From: Oscillospiraceae bacterium
GTDB taxonomy: Bacteria > Bacillota > Clostridia > Oscillospirales > Ruminococcaceae
DNA: 37,717 nucleotides
Assembly: GCA_015067125.1 (NCBI GenBank)
Contig: SVNB01000003.1
Coordinates: 1 to 37,717 of the forward strand
Direction: 5' to 3'
Positions 16,057 through 24,300 of the stretch are shown piece by piece. The notes under the pieces are model-generated. The model was not told the DNA's origin and ran no database searches. It worked only from the letters and a program-made list of their open reading frames with translations. Numbering within the stretch: the first letter of the stretch is position 1; the number at the start of each line of letters is the position of its first letter. Made by a program: the position numbers and the translations under genes.

Positions 16057-17884
16057 AGCAGGGGCCTCCTTTCAGGCAGTTTGCTCCACAGCCGGAACAT
16101 TTTTTGCGGCAGTTCGGGGTTGTTACGCTTTCGTGCGCTTTTTTATTTTCGTTTATAATAAAGTTTTTTGTAACGGCATAATCAAAAATATCCCATGGCA
16201 TAACTTCATCATAACTTCTGGTGCGGTTTGCGTAAAATTCCGGTTTTATGCCGCATTCTTCAAAAGATTCCATCCACACGTCGAATTTAAAATGCTCGTC
16301 CCAACTGTCAAGGTTACAACCTTTACGCCATGCAGTTTCTATAACTTTGCCGATTTTTCTGTCGCCGCGGGCCAGAACTGCTTCCAGATAGGAAGTTTCA
16401 GCATCGTGCCAGTCAAGATTTATCTTTCTGCTGTGAACAGCGCTGCGCATAACCTCTTGTTTTCTGTGCAGTTCTTCTCTGCTGTCCTGCGGTTCGAACT
16501 GGAATGGAGTAAACGGCTTTGGAACAAAGCTTGCTACGCTGCATGTGACCTGTACACCCTTGCCTTTGGGTTTGTTCGGCATACTGTAAAAAAGATTTAC
16601 AACGCGTTGTGCGGTCTCTACTATTCCCCTTACGTCGTCGTCGGTTTCGGTGGGAAGACCGATCATAAAATAAAGTTTTACAGCGGTATATCCACCTTCG
16701 AAAGCAGTAAGGCAGGTGTTCATAATTTCTTCTTCCGTAACGTTTTTATTGATTACGTCACGCATACGCTGGGTACCGGCTTCCGGCGCAAAGGTAAGTC
16801 CGCTTTTACGCACTTTGCTTATCTTTTTAAGAAGACTTTCGCTGAAGTTATCTACGCGAAGCGAAGGTACCGCAAGGTTTACGTGTTCTTCCGGAGTCCA
16901 TTCGAGAAGGTCATCCAAAAGCGGTTCAAGCTCGCTGTAATCGCTGGTGCTCAAAGAAGTAAGAGAAAGTTCTTCGTATCCCGTGCTGTCGCAAAGGTTA
17001 TGAGCATCTTTGGAAAGAGTATCAAAATGTTTTTCTCTTACCGGACGGTAAATAAAACCTGCCTGACAGAATCTGCATCCGCGGATGCAGCCGCGCATAA
17101 GTTCCAGCTGGCTTCTGTCATGAACAATATCTATAAACGGAACAACAAATTTATCCGGATAATAAACGCTGTCAAGATCCTTGATTATTCGCTTTGTTAT
17201 GGGAAGAGTTGCGGTTTCTTTTGCGATAAATTCTTTTATTGTTCCGTCTTCGTTATAAACAACATCAATAAGAGAAGGAACGTAAACTCCGGGGATCTCT
17301 GCGGCTTTGGCAAGATACTGTTTTTTGCTCCAGCCTTCTTTTTTTGCTGTTTTATAAAGTTCGACCACTTCCGGAAGAACCTCTTCTCCTTCTCCGGGCA
17401 TAAAAAGGTCTATAAAATCCGCAATGGGTTCCGGGTTGCAGGAACACGGGCCGCCGGCCACCACAAGATTATTAAGTTCGGTTCTGTCCTCTGCTCTTAC
17501 CGGAATCCCTGCAAGGTCGAGCATATTAAGAATTCCGGTATAGGAAAGCTCATATTGCAAAGTAAAACCTATAATATCAAAAGCGCCTACGGAATCACGG
17601 CTTTCCAGCGCAAAAAGCGGAAGATTTTTTTCACGCAGGATTTTTTCCATATCCATATCCGGAGCAAAAACGCGTTCGCACCATACTTCCGGATCTTTAT
17701 TGAGAAGGCTGTAAAGAATCTTCATACCAAGGTGGCTCATACCGACCTCGTAAAGATCCGGGAAGCAGAAAGCAAATCTTACAAGCACATCGTCTTTATT
17801 TTTAACAACGCTGTTAAGTTCTCCTCCGCAGTATCTTGCGGGCTTTTGAACAAGACTTAATATCTTTTCGGGAATTGCAGGCAA
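16049..17884 (-). CDS. TIGR03960 family B12-binding-domain radical SAM protein
   Basis: A 611-residue radical-SAM protein. The N-terminal half contains a cobalamin-binding-like domain (CFPDLYEVGMSHLG near 40-53). The radical-SAM cluster motif is CIRGCRFC (C266, C270, C273). The C-terminus carries a Cys-rich segment (CRKKCSGCGANC, then PCFE) that may hold another metal cluster. The start is TTG with AAAGGAGG 8-9 bases upstream and a good promoter. It is coupled to the DUF2344 gene. The reaction is not established for the family; a role in tRNA or rRNA processing or modification has been suspected from co-occurrence with RNase G and ribosomal protein genes. Confidence 0.9.
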   Translation of the reverse strand: MPAIPEKILSLVQKPARYCGGELNSVVKNKDDVLVRFAFCFPDLYEVGMSHLGMKILYSLLNKDPEVWCERVFAPDMDMEKILREKNLPLFALESRDSVGAFDIIGFTLQYELSYTGILNMLDLAGIPVRAEDRTELNNLVVAGGPCSCNPEPIADFIDLFMPGEGEEVLPEVVELYKTAKKEGWSKKQYLAKAAEIPGVYVPSLIDVVYNEDGTIKEFIAKETATLPITKRIIKDLDSVYYPDKFVVPFIDIVHDRSQLELMRGCIRGCRFCQAGFIYRPVREKHFDTLSKDAHNLCDSTGYEELSLTSLSTSDYSELEPLLDDLLEWTPEEHVNLAVPSLRVDNFSESLLKKISKVRKSGLTFAPEAGTQRMRDVINKNVTEEEIMNTCLTAFEGGYTAVKLYFMIGLPTETDDDVRGIVETAQRVVNLFYSMPNKPKGKGVQVTCSVASFVPKPFTPFQFEPQDSREELHRKQEVMRSAVHSRKINLDWHDAETSYLEAVLARGDRKIGKVIETAWRKGCNLDSWDEHFKFDVWMESFEECGIKPEFYANRTRSYDEVMPWDIFDYAVTKNFIINENKKAHESVTTPNCRKKCSGCGANCLKGGPCFE

Positions 17885-17915
17885 AGCGATTCCTCCTTTC
17901 CTGATTAACTATATA

Positions 17916-17945
17916 AGTATATCATATTAAAAGCAGATTTTTCAA
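17916..17945 (-). promoter_or_regulatory. Promoter of the radical-SAM operon
   Basis: On the minus strand -35 TTGAAA (17945-17940) and -10 TATACT (17921-17916) are 18 bases apart, with extended TGA. The stretch TATGATATACTTAT recurs in the tig promoter. Confidence 0.65.
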
Positions 17946-18232
17946 TAGAAATAACTTTTAATTATATAGTGCATTAATCGGCTGATGACTTTTTTCATTT
18001 TTTATGCGCTTATTTATGGTCTTTTTCTTGTTTTTGCCTTGTTTTTATGGAAAAATGCAGGGTTGTAGATACGCTGCTGTTTTACAAAATTTCCTCATAA
18101 GTTTTTTGAATAATTATAAGTAAACTTCTTAATCGGCTTGTTTATTATTGTAAAACTATACCTTGAATGCTATACTATCAACAAACCAATAAACTTGAAT
18201 TTATGAGACAACTTCCATAATTGTATTAGTTT

Positions 18233-18247
18233 GCAACTTAAAGTTGC
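18233..18247. promoter_or_regulatory. Palindrome, possible operator of the XRE gene
   Basis: GCAACT-TAA-AGTTGC is a perfect 6-3-6 inverted repeat. It lies about 45 bases upstream of the -10 box of the XRE gene, so it could be an operator for the adjacent regulator. No experimental or family support is seen. Confidence 0.4.
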
Positions 18248-18290
18248 TTAAATGCAAATAGCGGTTGGTAGATTTCGATTTGCTTGTGTG

Positions 18291-18296
18291 TATAAT
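18291..18296 (+). promoter_or_regulatory. -10 box of the first XRE gene
   Basis: A perfect TATAAT stands 25 bases before the start codon. No good -35 lies at 16-18 bases; TTGGTA occurs at a 20-base spacing, so the promoter may need an activator or be weak. Confidence 0.4.
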
Positions 18297-18321
18297 TAGT
18301 TGTGTAAAGGAGGTAAACTGT

Positions 18322-18861
18322 ATGAGCTTTGCAGAAAATCTGAAACAACTAAGAAAAGAGAAACAATTATCGCAAGAGGAGTTAGCGGAGATTCTTGATG
18401 TGAGTCGTCAAGCTGTCTCAAAATGGGAACAAGGAACAGGATACCCAGAAGTAGAAAAGTTGCTGTTACTTTCAAGCAAATTGAATATTTCCTTGGATAG
18501 CTTAATGGAAACGGAGATTGCACAAAATTCCAATACCCCAAAGAAGAATGTAACAGGAACAATCACGATAACATCACCAATTGAACGTGTAATTGCTACT
18601 TGTCATAAGGTTGTGTCTTCTCAAAAAATGTCCGGTGGAAAATCATCGCCACAGTATGCACTTTTCGGTAAAAGTGAAGGAAACGGATTTTTCGGTGAAG
18701 AACCAACGACTTTTTTAGGCTGGTATGCGAACGAAACGGATATTTCAAAAGAAATCATGGAAATTCACGATGCAATTGTTAATGGGATTGCGACATATAC
18801 TTTGAAATACAGTGTGCGAACGAAAAAAAGGTTGCTTGGAATAAAAATAGAATCAGAATAA
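18322..18861 (+). CDS. XRE family transcriptional regulator
   Basis: A 179-residue protein with an N-terminal Cro/C1-type helix-turn-helix (residues 5-60; LSQEELAEILDVSRQAVSKWEQG is the recognition region). The C-terminal half (from about 80) is a soluble, mixed beta-alpha domain of unknown function seen after XRE domains in Firmicutes; no transmembrane segment. The ATG at 18322 has GGAGG 8 bases upstream; an in-frame start at 18265 lies upstream of the -10 box and is rejected. Codon use is more AT-rich than in the housekeeping genes. It is followed by a terminator. Autoregulation through the upstream palindrome is possible. Confidence 0.85.
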   Translation: MSFAENLKQLRKEKQLSQEELAEILDVSRQAVSKWEQGTGYPEVEKLLLLSSKLNISLDSLMETEIAQNSNTPKKNVTGTITITSPIERVIATCHKVVSSQKMSGGKSSPQYALFGKSEGNGFFGEEPTTFLGWYANETDISKEIMEIHDAIVNGIATYTLKYSVRTKKRLLGIKIESE

Positions 18862-18894
18862 CAAACAGCCAAATTTCAATATGTCGAACAGATT

Positions 18895-18920
18895 AAAGAG
18901 GCTTAAAAAACCTCTTTTTT
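18895..18920 (+). terminator. Terminator of the first XRE gene
   Basis: AAAGAGG (18895-18901) pairs with CCTCTTT (18911-18917), followed by further T. It is 34 bases after the stop codon. Confidence 0.6.
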
Positions 18921-18927
18921 GTCTTGT

Positions 18928-18946
18928 TGAAATTTTGAAAATTTCA
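18928..18946. repeat. 19-bp perfect palindrome
   Basis: TGAAATTTT-G-AAAATTTCA is a perfect 9-1-9 inverted repeat just after the terminator. It could be a protein-binding site or a short hairpin; function is unknown. Confidence 0.5.
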
Positions 18947-19044
18947 CTTCAAGGTTTTGACGTTTTTTGCCAAAATGGTGAAGAAACTATTGATATTTTG
19001 ACGCTTAACTGCCTTTTTCTTGCGCTATTAAAGCGGAAAATGGC

Positions 19045-19121
19045 GCATACAACCTGATTTTGCAACATAAAGTGCTGTTTTTTAGCAAAAAATGCACTTT
19101 TCAAAATCAGCCGTTGTATGC
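19045..19121. repeat. 77-nt long imperfect hairpin
   Basis: Four nested helices stack in order: GCATACAAC/GTTGTATGC (9 bp), TGATTTTG/CAAAATCA (8 bp), AAAGTGC/GCACTTT (7 bp) and TTTTTT/AAAAAA (6 bp) around a three-base loop, with small internal bulges. That is 30 paired positions. It could be a structured RNA, a remnant palindromic element or a MITE-like sequence; no transposase is near. Confidence 0.6.
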
Positions 19122-19181
19122 ACTATATAAACTTTTAAAGCTGTTTTTATCCATATTTTTACCCTGTTTACGAAGCGTTGA

Positions 19182-19210
19182 TTTACAAACAAAAAACTCC
19201 GTGATAAAAT
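19182..19210 (+). promoter_or_regulatory. Promoter of the membrane-anchored XRE gene
   Basis: -35 TTTACA (19182-19187) and -10 TAAAAT (19205-19210) are 17 bases apart, with extended TGA. It lies 61 bases after the long hairpin. Confidence 0.55.
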
Positions 19211-19235
19211 CAAGCCATAAAAGGAGGCGATTTGT

Positions 19236-19946
19236 TTGGATATAATAAAAACCGGCAATCTGATAAAGGAACTCCGCACAGAAAAAGGATATACCCAAAA
19301 AGAACTTGCAGAAAAAATCAGCGTTTCTACCGCCGCTGTTTCAAAATGGGAAAACGGAAAAGGTTTTCCGGATATTTCAATTCTTGAACCACTTTCCGAA
19401 GAACTTGGAATTTCTATAACCGAGCTTATTAAAGGCGAAAAAAACGTTGTAATTAAAGAAAACGATACTGTTGCGAAGGATATTATAGAAATTTCCAAAA
19501 AAGAGATAAAATTTGAAAAAACAAGACAGATTTTTATAATTCTTGTTTTTACTCTTACCCTTATTGCCGTAAACATTTTTGTTGTTTACGATGCTTTTTC
19601 CGGTTACAAAGCAAATATGGAATTTTCTGTTGCAAATTCAAGCTTTATAGGGCTTTTTTTATTTCTCTTTGGTGGAAATGCAATTGTTTTTGCAATTTTC
19701 AATCTGTTTATCGGCAACAGGTTTTCCGTTAAAAAAGCAATGCAGATTTCACTTTTCAGCGAAGCCTGTTGTTCCGCCGCAATATGGCTTGGTTCCGTAT
19801 ATACAAATTATAAAGTATCTGTCGGAGATATTTCCGCAGTTCTTGATACCGCAAATGCAATAGAACTTTATTCACGAATACTTTTTATTGCGGTAACGTT
19901 AATAAACGCTTTTGCATATCGTAAAATAACTGAATATCAGCCATAA
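19236..19946 (+). CDS. Membrane-anchored XRE family transcriptional regulator
   Basis: A 236-residue protein: N-terminal Cro/C1 helix-turn-helix (about 8-65; YTQKELAEKISVSTAAVSKWENG), a charged linker to 95, then four hydrophobic segments at about 97-120, 136-160, 170-190 and 210-228. DNA-binding proteins of this build are common in Clostridia and usually sense membrane or envelope state, with unknown ligands. The start is TTG with GGAGG 8 bases upstream. It is convergent with the M50 protease gene and shares a bidirectional terminator with it, so it could regulate the neighbouring envelope genes; that is inference. Confidence 0.87.
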   Translation: MDIIKTGNLIKELRTEKGYTQKELAEKISVSTAAVSKWENGKGFPDISILEPLSEELGISITELIKGEKNVVIKENDTVAKDIIEISKKEIKFEKTRQIFIILVFTLTLIAVNIFVVYDAFSGYKANMEFSVANSSFIGLFLFLFGGNAIVFAIFNLFIGNRFSVKKAMQISLFSEACCSAAIWLGSVYTNYKVSVGDISAVLDTANAIELYSRILFIAVTLINAFAYRKITEYQP

Positions 19947-19950
19947 AACA

Positions 19951-19987
19951 AAAAAAGGCTTTGCTTTTCAGCAAAGCTCTTTTTTTA
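19951..19987. terminator. Bidirectional terminator between XRE and M50 protease genes
   Basis: GGCTTTGC (19957-19964) pairs with GCAAAGCT (19971-19978), with T runs on either side in each direction. It overlaps the last codons of the M50 gene. Confidence 0.75.
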
Positions 19988-20537
19988 AACAAATTACGGC
20001 ATATAAAGCGGCTATCAACAAAAAATAATTTTTTGAAAAACCGAAAAGAATAAGCAGTACAGCAAAAATCAATACTGCAAAAAAAGCAAAAGTTATTTTA
20101 ATAATCTTTTCCGCATTTTCTGCAAAAGTTTCTTCAATCAACACCGATAAAACTGCTCCGCCGTCTGTTGATGCAAGCGGAAGCGCGGTAAAAACGCCTA
20201 TTGCAATATTAACCGTGCTCAAAAAATCCTTTTCAAAAATAAAAAGCAAAAAAGCTGCGATAAAATTCAGCACAAATCCCGAAGAAAAAACAATCACTTT
20301 TTTAAGCGTGCTCAAATTATTACAAAGCCGCATTTCTATTCCGAATGCAGATAATTTTATATGTTTTGGCCTTGATTTTACGCATAACAAAGCAAAAAAA
20401 TGCCCGGATTCGTGCATAAGCGAAAAAAGCACCGCCCATATTGCAACACCGTTTTTGTCCAAAAGCAAAAAAGCCGTGAGCACCGCAAAAAACAGTGGAG
20501 AAACTGTTACTCCTGTTTTGAGCACGGTAAAATCCAT
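19968..20537 (-). CDS. Site-2 protease family (M50) membrane metalloprotease, SpoIVFB-like
   Basis: A 189-residue intramembrane protease. The zinc motif is HESGH (H42, E43, H46) in a hydrophobic segment, and the second-site Asp is D125 in LPLASTDGG, the M50 'LPxxxxDGG' element. Four to five hydrophobic segments cover most of the chain. SpoIVFB of Bacillus has the same core but an extra C-terminal CBS domain, which is missing here. The ATG shares a base with the M23 gene stop codon. The upstream neighbour is a membrane-anchored M23 protein like SpoIVFA, the SpoIVFB partner, so a role in pro-sigma-K-type cleavage during sporulation is a reasonable inference. Other site-2 protease roles are possible. 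Confidence 0.82.
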   Translation of the reverse strand: MDFTVLKTGVTVSPLFFAVLTAFLLLDKNGVAIWAVLFSLMHESGHFFALLCVKSRPKHIKLSAFGIEMRLCNNLSTLKKVIVFSSGFVLNFIAAFLLFIFEKDFLSTVNIAIGVFTALPLASTDGGAVLSVLIEETFAENAEKIIKITFAFFAVLIFAVLLILFGFSKNYFLLIAALYAVICLKKELC

Positions 20538-21223
20538 CAGAGTGCAAAACACTCCTTCGGGTCAACAAATATGCCATCTACCACCACTTCAAAATGCAGG
20601 TGGCTTCCGGTGGATCGTCCGGTGCTTCCGGCTTCGCCTATTTTTTCAAAAGCTTTTACAAACTCCTCTTTTTTGCAGGCTATTTTTGAAAGATGGCAGT
20701 ATTTTGTAAAAAAATTCTTTGAATGTTCTATAATAACATAGTTTCCGTATATTTTGCTGAAGCCGGTTTCCGCAACTGTTCCGGGCCAGGCGGCAAAAAT
20801 ATCGCTTCCGTAAGCGGCGGCTATATCAATTCCATTATGGTTTTCTTTTTCGCCGGTAATCGGGTTTATTCTGCTTCCGTAACCGGAAGTTACCGTATTG
20901 TTTTCTGCCGGAAAAGCAGCCGCATTTGAAAAAATAATAACCGGCAGCGGAGAGGTATCGAATTCTTTTATATCTTTGGTGTTTTCTTCAACTATTTCAA
21001 TATAATACTCTATTTTATCCGCCGCTTTTCGCGTAAATTCAGAAAAATCCGAAAACAGCGCAAATTCCGCGTTTATTCCCGCTTTCGCCAATATTTTTGT
21101 AATTTCTTTGTCAACAAGCTCCATCGTTTTGGGAAAATAAAAAGCATACGCCCCAAAACCGGCCAGAACCGCAGCTGATAATAGAAATTTTATAAAATAA
21201 TGTTTTTTCTTTTTTCTTTCCAT
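20537..21223 (-). CDS. Membrane-anchored M23/LytM peptidase, SpoIVFA-like
   Basis: A 228-residue protein with a short basic N-terminus, one transmembrane helix (about 11-30), a linker, and a C-terminal LytM domain (about 110-225). Zinc-site residues are intact: H129 and D133 in HNGIDIA, H177 in YCHLS, and H208-x-H210 in GSHLHFE. Position and layout match SpoIVFA, the membrane protein that tethers and regulates SpoIVFB, but the complete metal site suggests a working endopeptidase. The start at 21223 is chosen over 21247 because AAAGGATG lies between them. A perfect hairpin sits directly upstream. Gene order M23-M50 with one-base overlap. Confidence 0.82.
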   Translation of the reverse strand: MERKKKKHYFIKFLLSAAVLAGFGAYAFYFPKTMELVDKEITKILAKAGINAEFALFSDFSEFTRKAADKIEYYIEIVEENTKDIKEFDTSPLPVIIFSNAAAFPAENNTVTSGYGSRINPITGEKENHNGIDIAAAYGSDIFAAWPGTVAETGFSKIYGNYVIIEHSKNFFTKYCHLSKIACKKEEFVKAFEKIGEAGSTGRSTGSHLHFEVVVDGIFVDPKECFAL

Positions 21224-21240
21224 AAACGTTATCCCATCCT

Positions 21241-21260
21241 TTCGCATATAAATATGCGAA
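21241..21260 (-). promoter_or_regulatory. Palindrome upstream of the M23/M50 pair
   Basis: TTCGCATA-TTTA-TATGCGAA (minus strand) is a perfect 8-4-8 inverted repeat. It ends two bases from the AAGGATGG ribosome-binding region. It also contains CATATTTATA, compatible with a sporulation sigma -10 (CATAnnnTA), but no matching -35 is clear. Confidence 0.4.
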
Positions 21261-21270
21261 AAAAGGCAAA

Positions 21271-21300
21271 AAAATACCTTCGGAAAACCGAAGGTATTTT
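21271..21300 (-). terminator. Terminator of the GHL-amidase gene
   Basis: AAAATACCTTCGG (21271-21283) pairs perfectly with CCGAAGGTATTTT (21288-21300), a 13-bp stem with a four-base loop and a T run on the minus strand. It follows the gene directly. Confidence 0.85.
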
Positions 21301-21303
21301 TTA

Positions 21304-24300
21304 TTATCCAAGAACAATTCCACCGGAAGAACTTTCTTTTTCTTCTTCCTGTTCAGAAGAACTTCCGCCTATTGTTTCAAGTTCTATTCCGCCGCCGGAA
21401 GAAGATGAAGACGAACCGTTTTCTTCCCATTCATTTTCTTCCTGTTCCGGTTCTTCCGGAATATAGGAACTTTCCCCATTTGTGGACTGGGAACCGTAAC
21501 TGTAATTTCCGTTTCTGCCTGCTCCCCCAAGATAGCTGGAAATAGCGTCCGCAATTCCTGAAGCGATATCGCGCTGATAGCTGTTCTGGATAAGCTTGTA
21601 ATAATCGGATTCGTTACTTACAAAGCCAAGCTCGCCAAGTACGGAAGGATATTCCTGCGTTCTGGTAACGTAATAACGGCCTATCATATCTCCCCTGTTT
21701 TTGGTGTTAAGCGCATCTGCAACGTTATCGCTGAAATAAGAAGCAAGATCCTGCGAGAATCTTGTAAAATAGAAACATTCCGTTCCGTAACCGCTGCTGG
21801 AAGTTGCGGAGTTGCAGTGAATACTTACAAATACCAGCGGATTTTTTCCGGAAGCATAGGCCACCCTGTCTTCAAGGCTTGGGCGGTTGTTTACTGTATC
21901 CATCATATAAACAGTCGCTCCGCGGCTTTGCAGTTCCTCTTTAAGGTATTTTCCTACTCCAAGGTTTATCTCGTATTCGCCGTATGCAGAAAGGAAGCCA
22001 AGGGCACCCACACCAAGTTTGCTGTGGCCAACGTCAACTACAATAGGAACGCCGGAAAGGCTGTAGGAACCCGTTGGGTTATTGAAGCGGAAAACAAGAT
22101 CCCCGCCCTCGTAATATGCCGTGTAGCCAAGGAAACCGTCTTTGGTGCTGAGTTTAAGGCTTAATTTTGCGCCGTTCCATTTTGCGGAATCGAACAGCGG
22201 AGTACAGTTAAGATTAAGATCACCGGGAATTTTATCCGTATATTGGAAGTCGATGGTGAAATCGCTGCCTGTATATTTTGCAATATAAGCAACGCGCTGA
22301 TCCATTTCGAAAGTGACGTAAGTGTACCTGGAGTTTGCCGAAACGGTCATATTGGTAATTTTGTTTCCTCCAAGTTCGCCGGAAACCGGGCTTACGTCTT
22401 TTGTATAAACGCGCTGTCCGGACTGGAGGTTATAATAAGTAAAGGTTTTGGAACCTTCCACATAAACGATCTCATCGCCCACAACGTAATCTCTTGTTCC
22501 CTTTGCAAGAGGATAATTGTCGTACGCGGAAAGGTCATTAAGGGTATCTACCGGGAAGGTTTCTGCCGCTTTTGCGGTAACTTCCACAAGTCCGCCGGCC
22601 TTTGCCTTCGCGGAAACCGTTACGTATGCGCCTTCTTTTGTTTCCGTTGTACCTTCCCAGGTTCCTTTTACGATAATATTACCGATATTCTGTTCCGAAT
22701 TTGTTGCCGCCGGGGCGGAAATCATACCGGTATATGTTACATAAGAAGAATCTTTTTCTTCCTCGGTAGAGTCATCTTCCTCTGTGCTTTGAACAAGATT
22801 TACCGTTGCGGAACCAAGCGTGGCGGTTACTGTGGAACCTTCATAAGCAAGAGCCGTTACAGTTATGCTCATTCCGCCGCCGACCGTTACGTTGCCCAAA
22901 GGAGTTATTTCTTTAAGAACCATTACGTTTCTTGTAATGTTATATGTGATTGTTTTTTCCTTATGCTCGAACTTAAATGTGTTAAGACCCGGAGCAAGCT
23001 CAAGAGTAAGCATAAACGCGCCGTTTTCATCACGTTTTACTTTTTCTCCGTTAAGCAGAAGGTCAAAATTTATATCGGAAGCACCCGCAAAAGCCACAAC
23101 GTTATCATAAGTGGAAAAAGTTGTTTTTGCCGGCCTTGTAAGTTCCAGCTGGGTAAGCAAAAAGCTTGGGTCTATATTTTCTGTAAGATATTGATAAAGC
23201 GCATCGGTGGACTGCTGCGGGTTTTTCTGCAATGCCGCAAGAGAATCATAAATACTTCCGCAAAATCCGCTTAATTTTTCTGCCGCTATAACCTGATCGG
23301 AAAGTTCGGAAGGATCATTCCAGCCTTTTTCCTCTGTGCAGGCTTTTGTTGCATACTGGAATATATAAAGCGGAACTTTTTCTGCCACAACTTCGTTCCA
23401 CCATTCAAGGTAATTTATAAATTTTGCGTTTTTGTTTCCGGTGGAATATGTGCTTTTTACCGCGACAAAATCCGCAAGTTCTTCTTCTATAAACTTTTTG
23501 GTATTTGCAAAACCGTTTACAAAACTTTCGTAACCTGCAAGAGTATTGCTTCCGCCCTCTATGCTCTGTTCGTTTGCCCAAACCGCATCAACCGCAAGAC
23601 CCACTGCTTTGGAAGGATCAGCCTTTTTTATGGAATTATATGCGGTTTTTACAGCTGCTTCTGTATTGGAGCGAAGATAATTTTCGTACCCCATGCCGCT
23701 GCCGAATTTTGTATAGTCGGAATACGCCGTTCCGTCGGATTCCACCGTATATGTATTGAGCATAATACCGTCAATATCATATTCGCAAAGCGCAGCCGCA
23801 TTTTGCGCAATAACAGAAAGTTTTTCTTCATCTATGGAATAAGAAACTTTTGCCAAGCCGTTTTCGTTTGTTTTAAGCACATCAAAAACCGCATAAACAT
23901 AAAGATCCATGCTTTGTGCTTTTTCTGCCGCATATTCAAGCATATCAATGCTTACTTTTGCCTGGGGCATTTTTTCGGAATAATAAAGAACTTCTTCTCC
24001 CCACGAAGTTTCTATAAAAACCGTATTTGCAGAAAGCGCCTTTGCATCTTCCAAAGCCTTATCTATGGATTTTTCGATATCCGCAACGCCAATGCCCTGT
24101 TCGGTGCAAAAATCTTCTCCGGCCTTTATTGTTATGGCCATCATTCTTTCCGGAAAATCATATACAATCGGTCCTTCGAATACGTTTTCTGCTTCCGGAA
24201 GCTTTTCTTCCGGCGCAAGCGGTTCAAGAACGATATCTCCATTTAGATCAACTTCGGGTCTATCCGGTTCTTCTGTCGGTTCCTCTTCCGGCTTATCCGT

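Larger units (their letters stand above)
17946..18321. other. AT-rich intergenic region upstream of the first XRE gene
   Basis: It holds the divergent space between the radical-SAM promoter and the XRE regulator: long T-rich tracts, one palindrome (18233-18247) and a -10 box at 18291. No gene with a ribosome-binding site was found. Confidence 0.6.
18862..19235. other. Intergenic region rich in palindromes
   Basis: Between the two XRE genes there is a terminator (18895), a 9-1-9 palindrome (18928), a 77-nt hairpin (19045-19121) and the promoter of the second XRE gene. No coding frame with a ribosome-binding site was found apart from an 8-codon ATG frame, which is not credible. Confidence 0.65.

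Noticed and set aside
16034..17860. 608-codon open frame on the plus strand
   Set aside because: Antisense shadow of the TIGR03960 radical-SAM gene, whose CxxxCxxC motif is on the minus strand.
17985..18068. 27-codon hydrophobic ORF (begins MTFFIFYALIYG), resembling small membrane toxins
   Set aside because: No ribosome-binding site before the ATG and the hydrophobicity follows from a T-rich tract; no antisense RNA gene is evident. Would need transcript or ribosome-profiling data.
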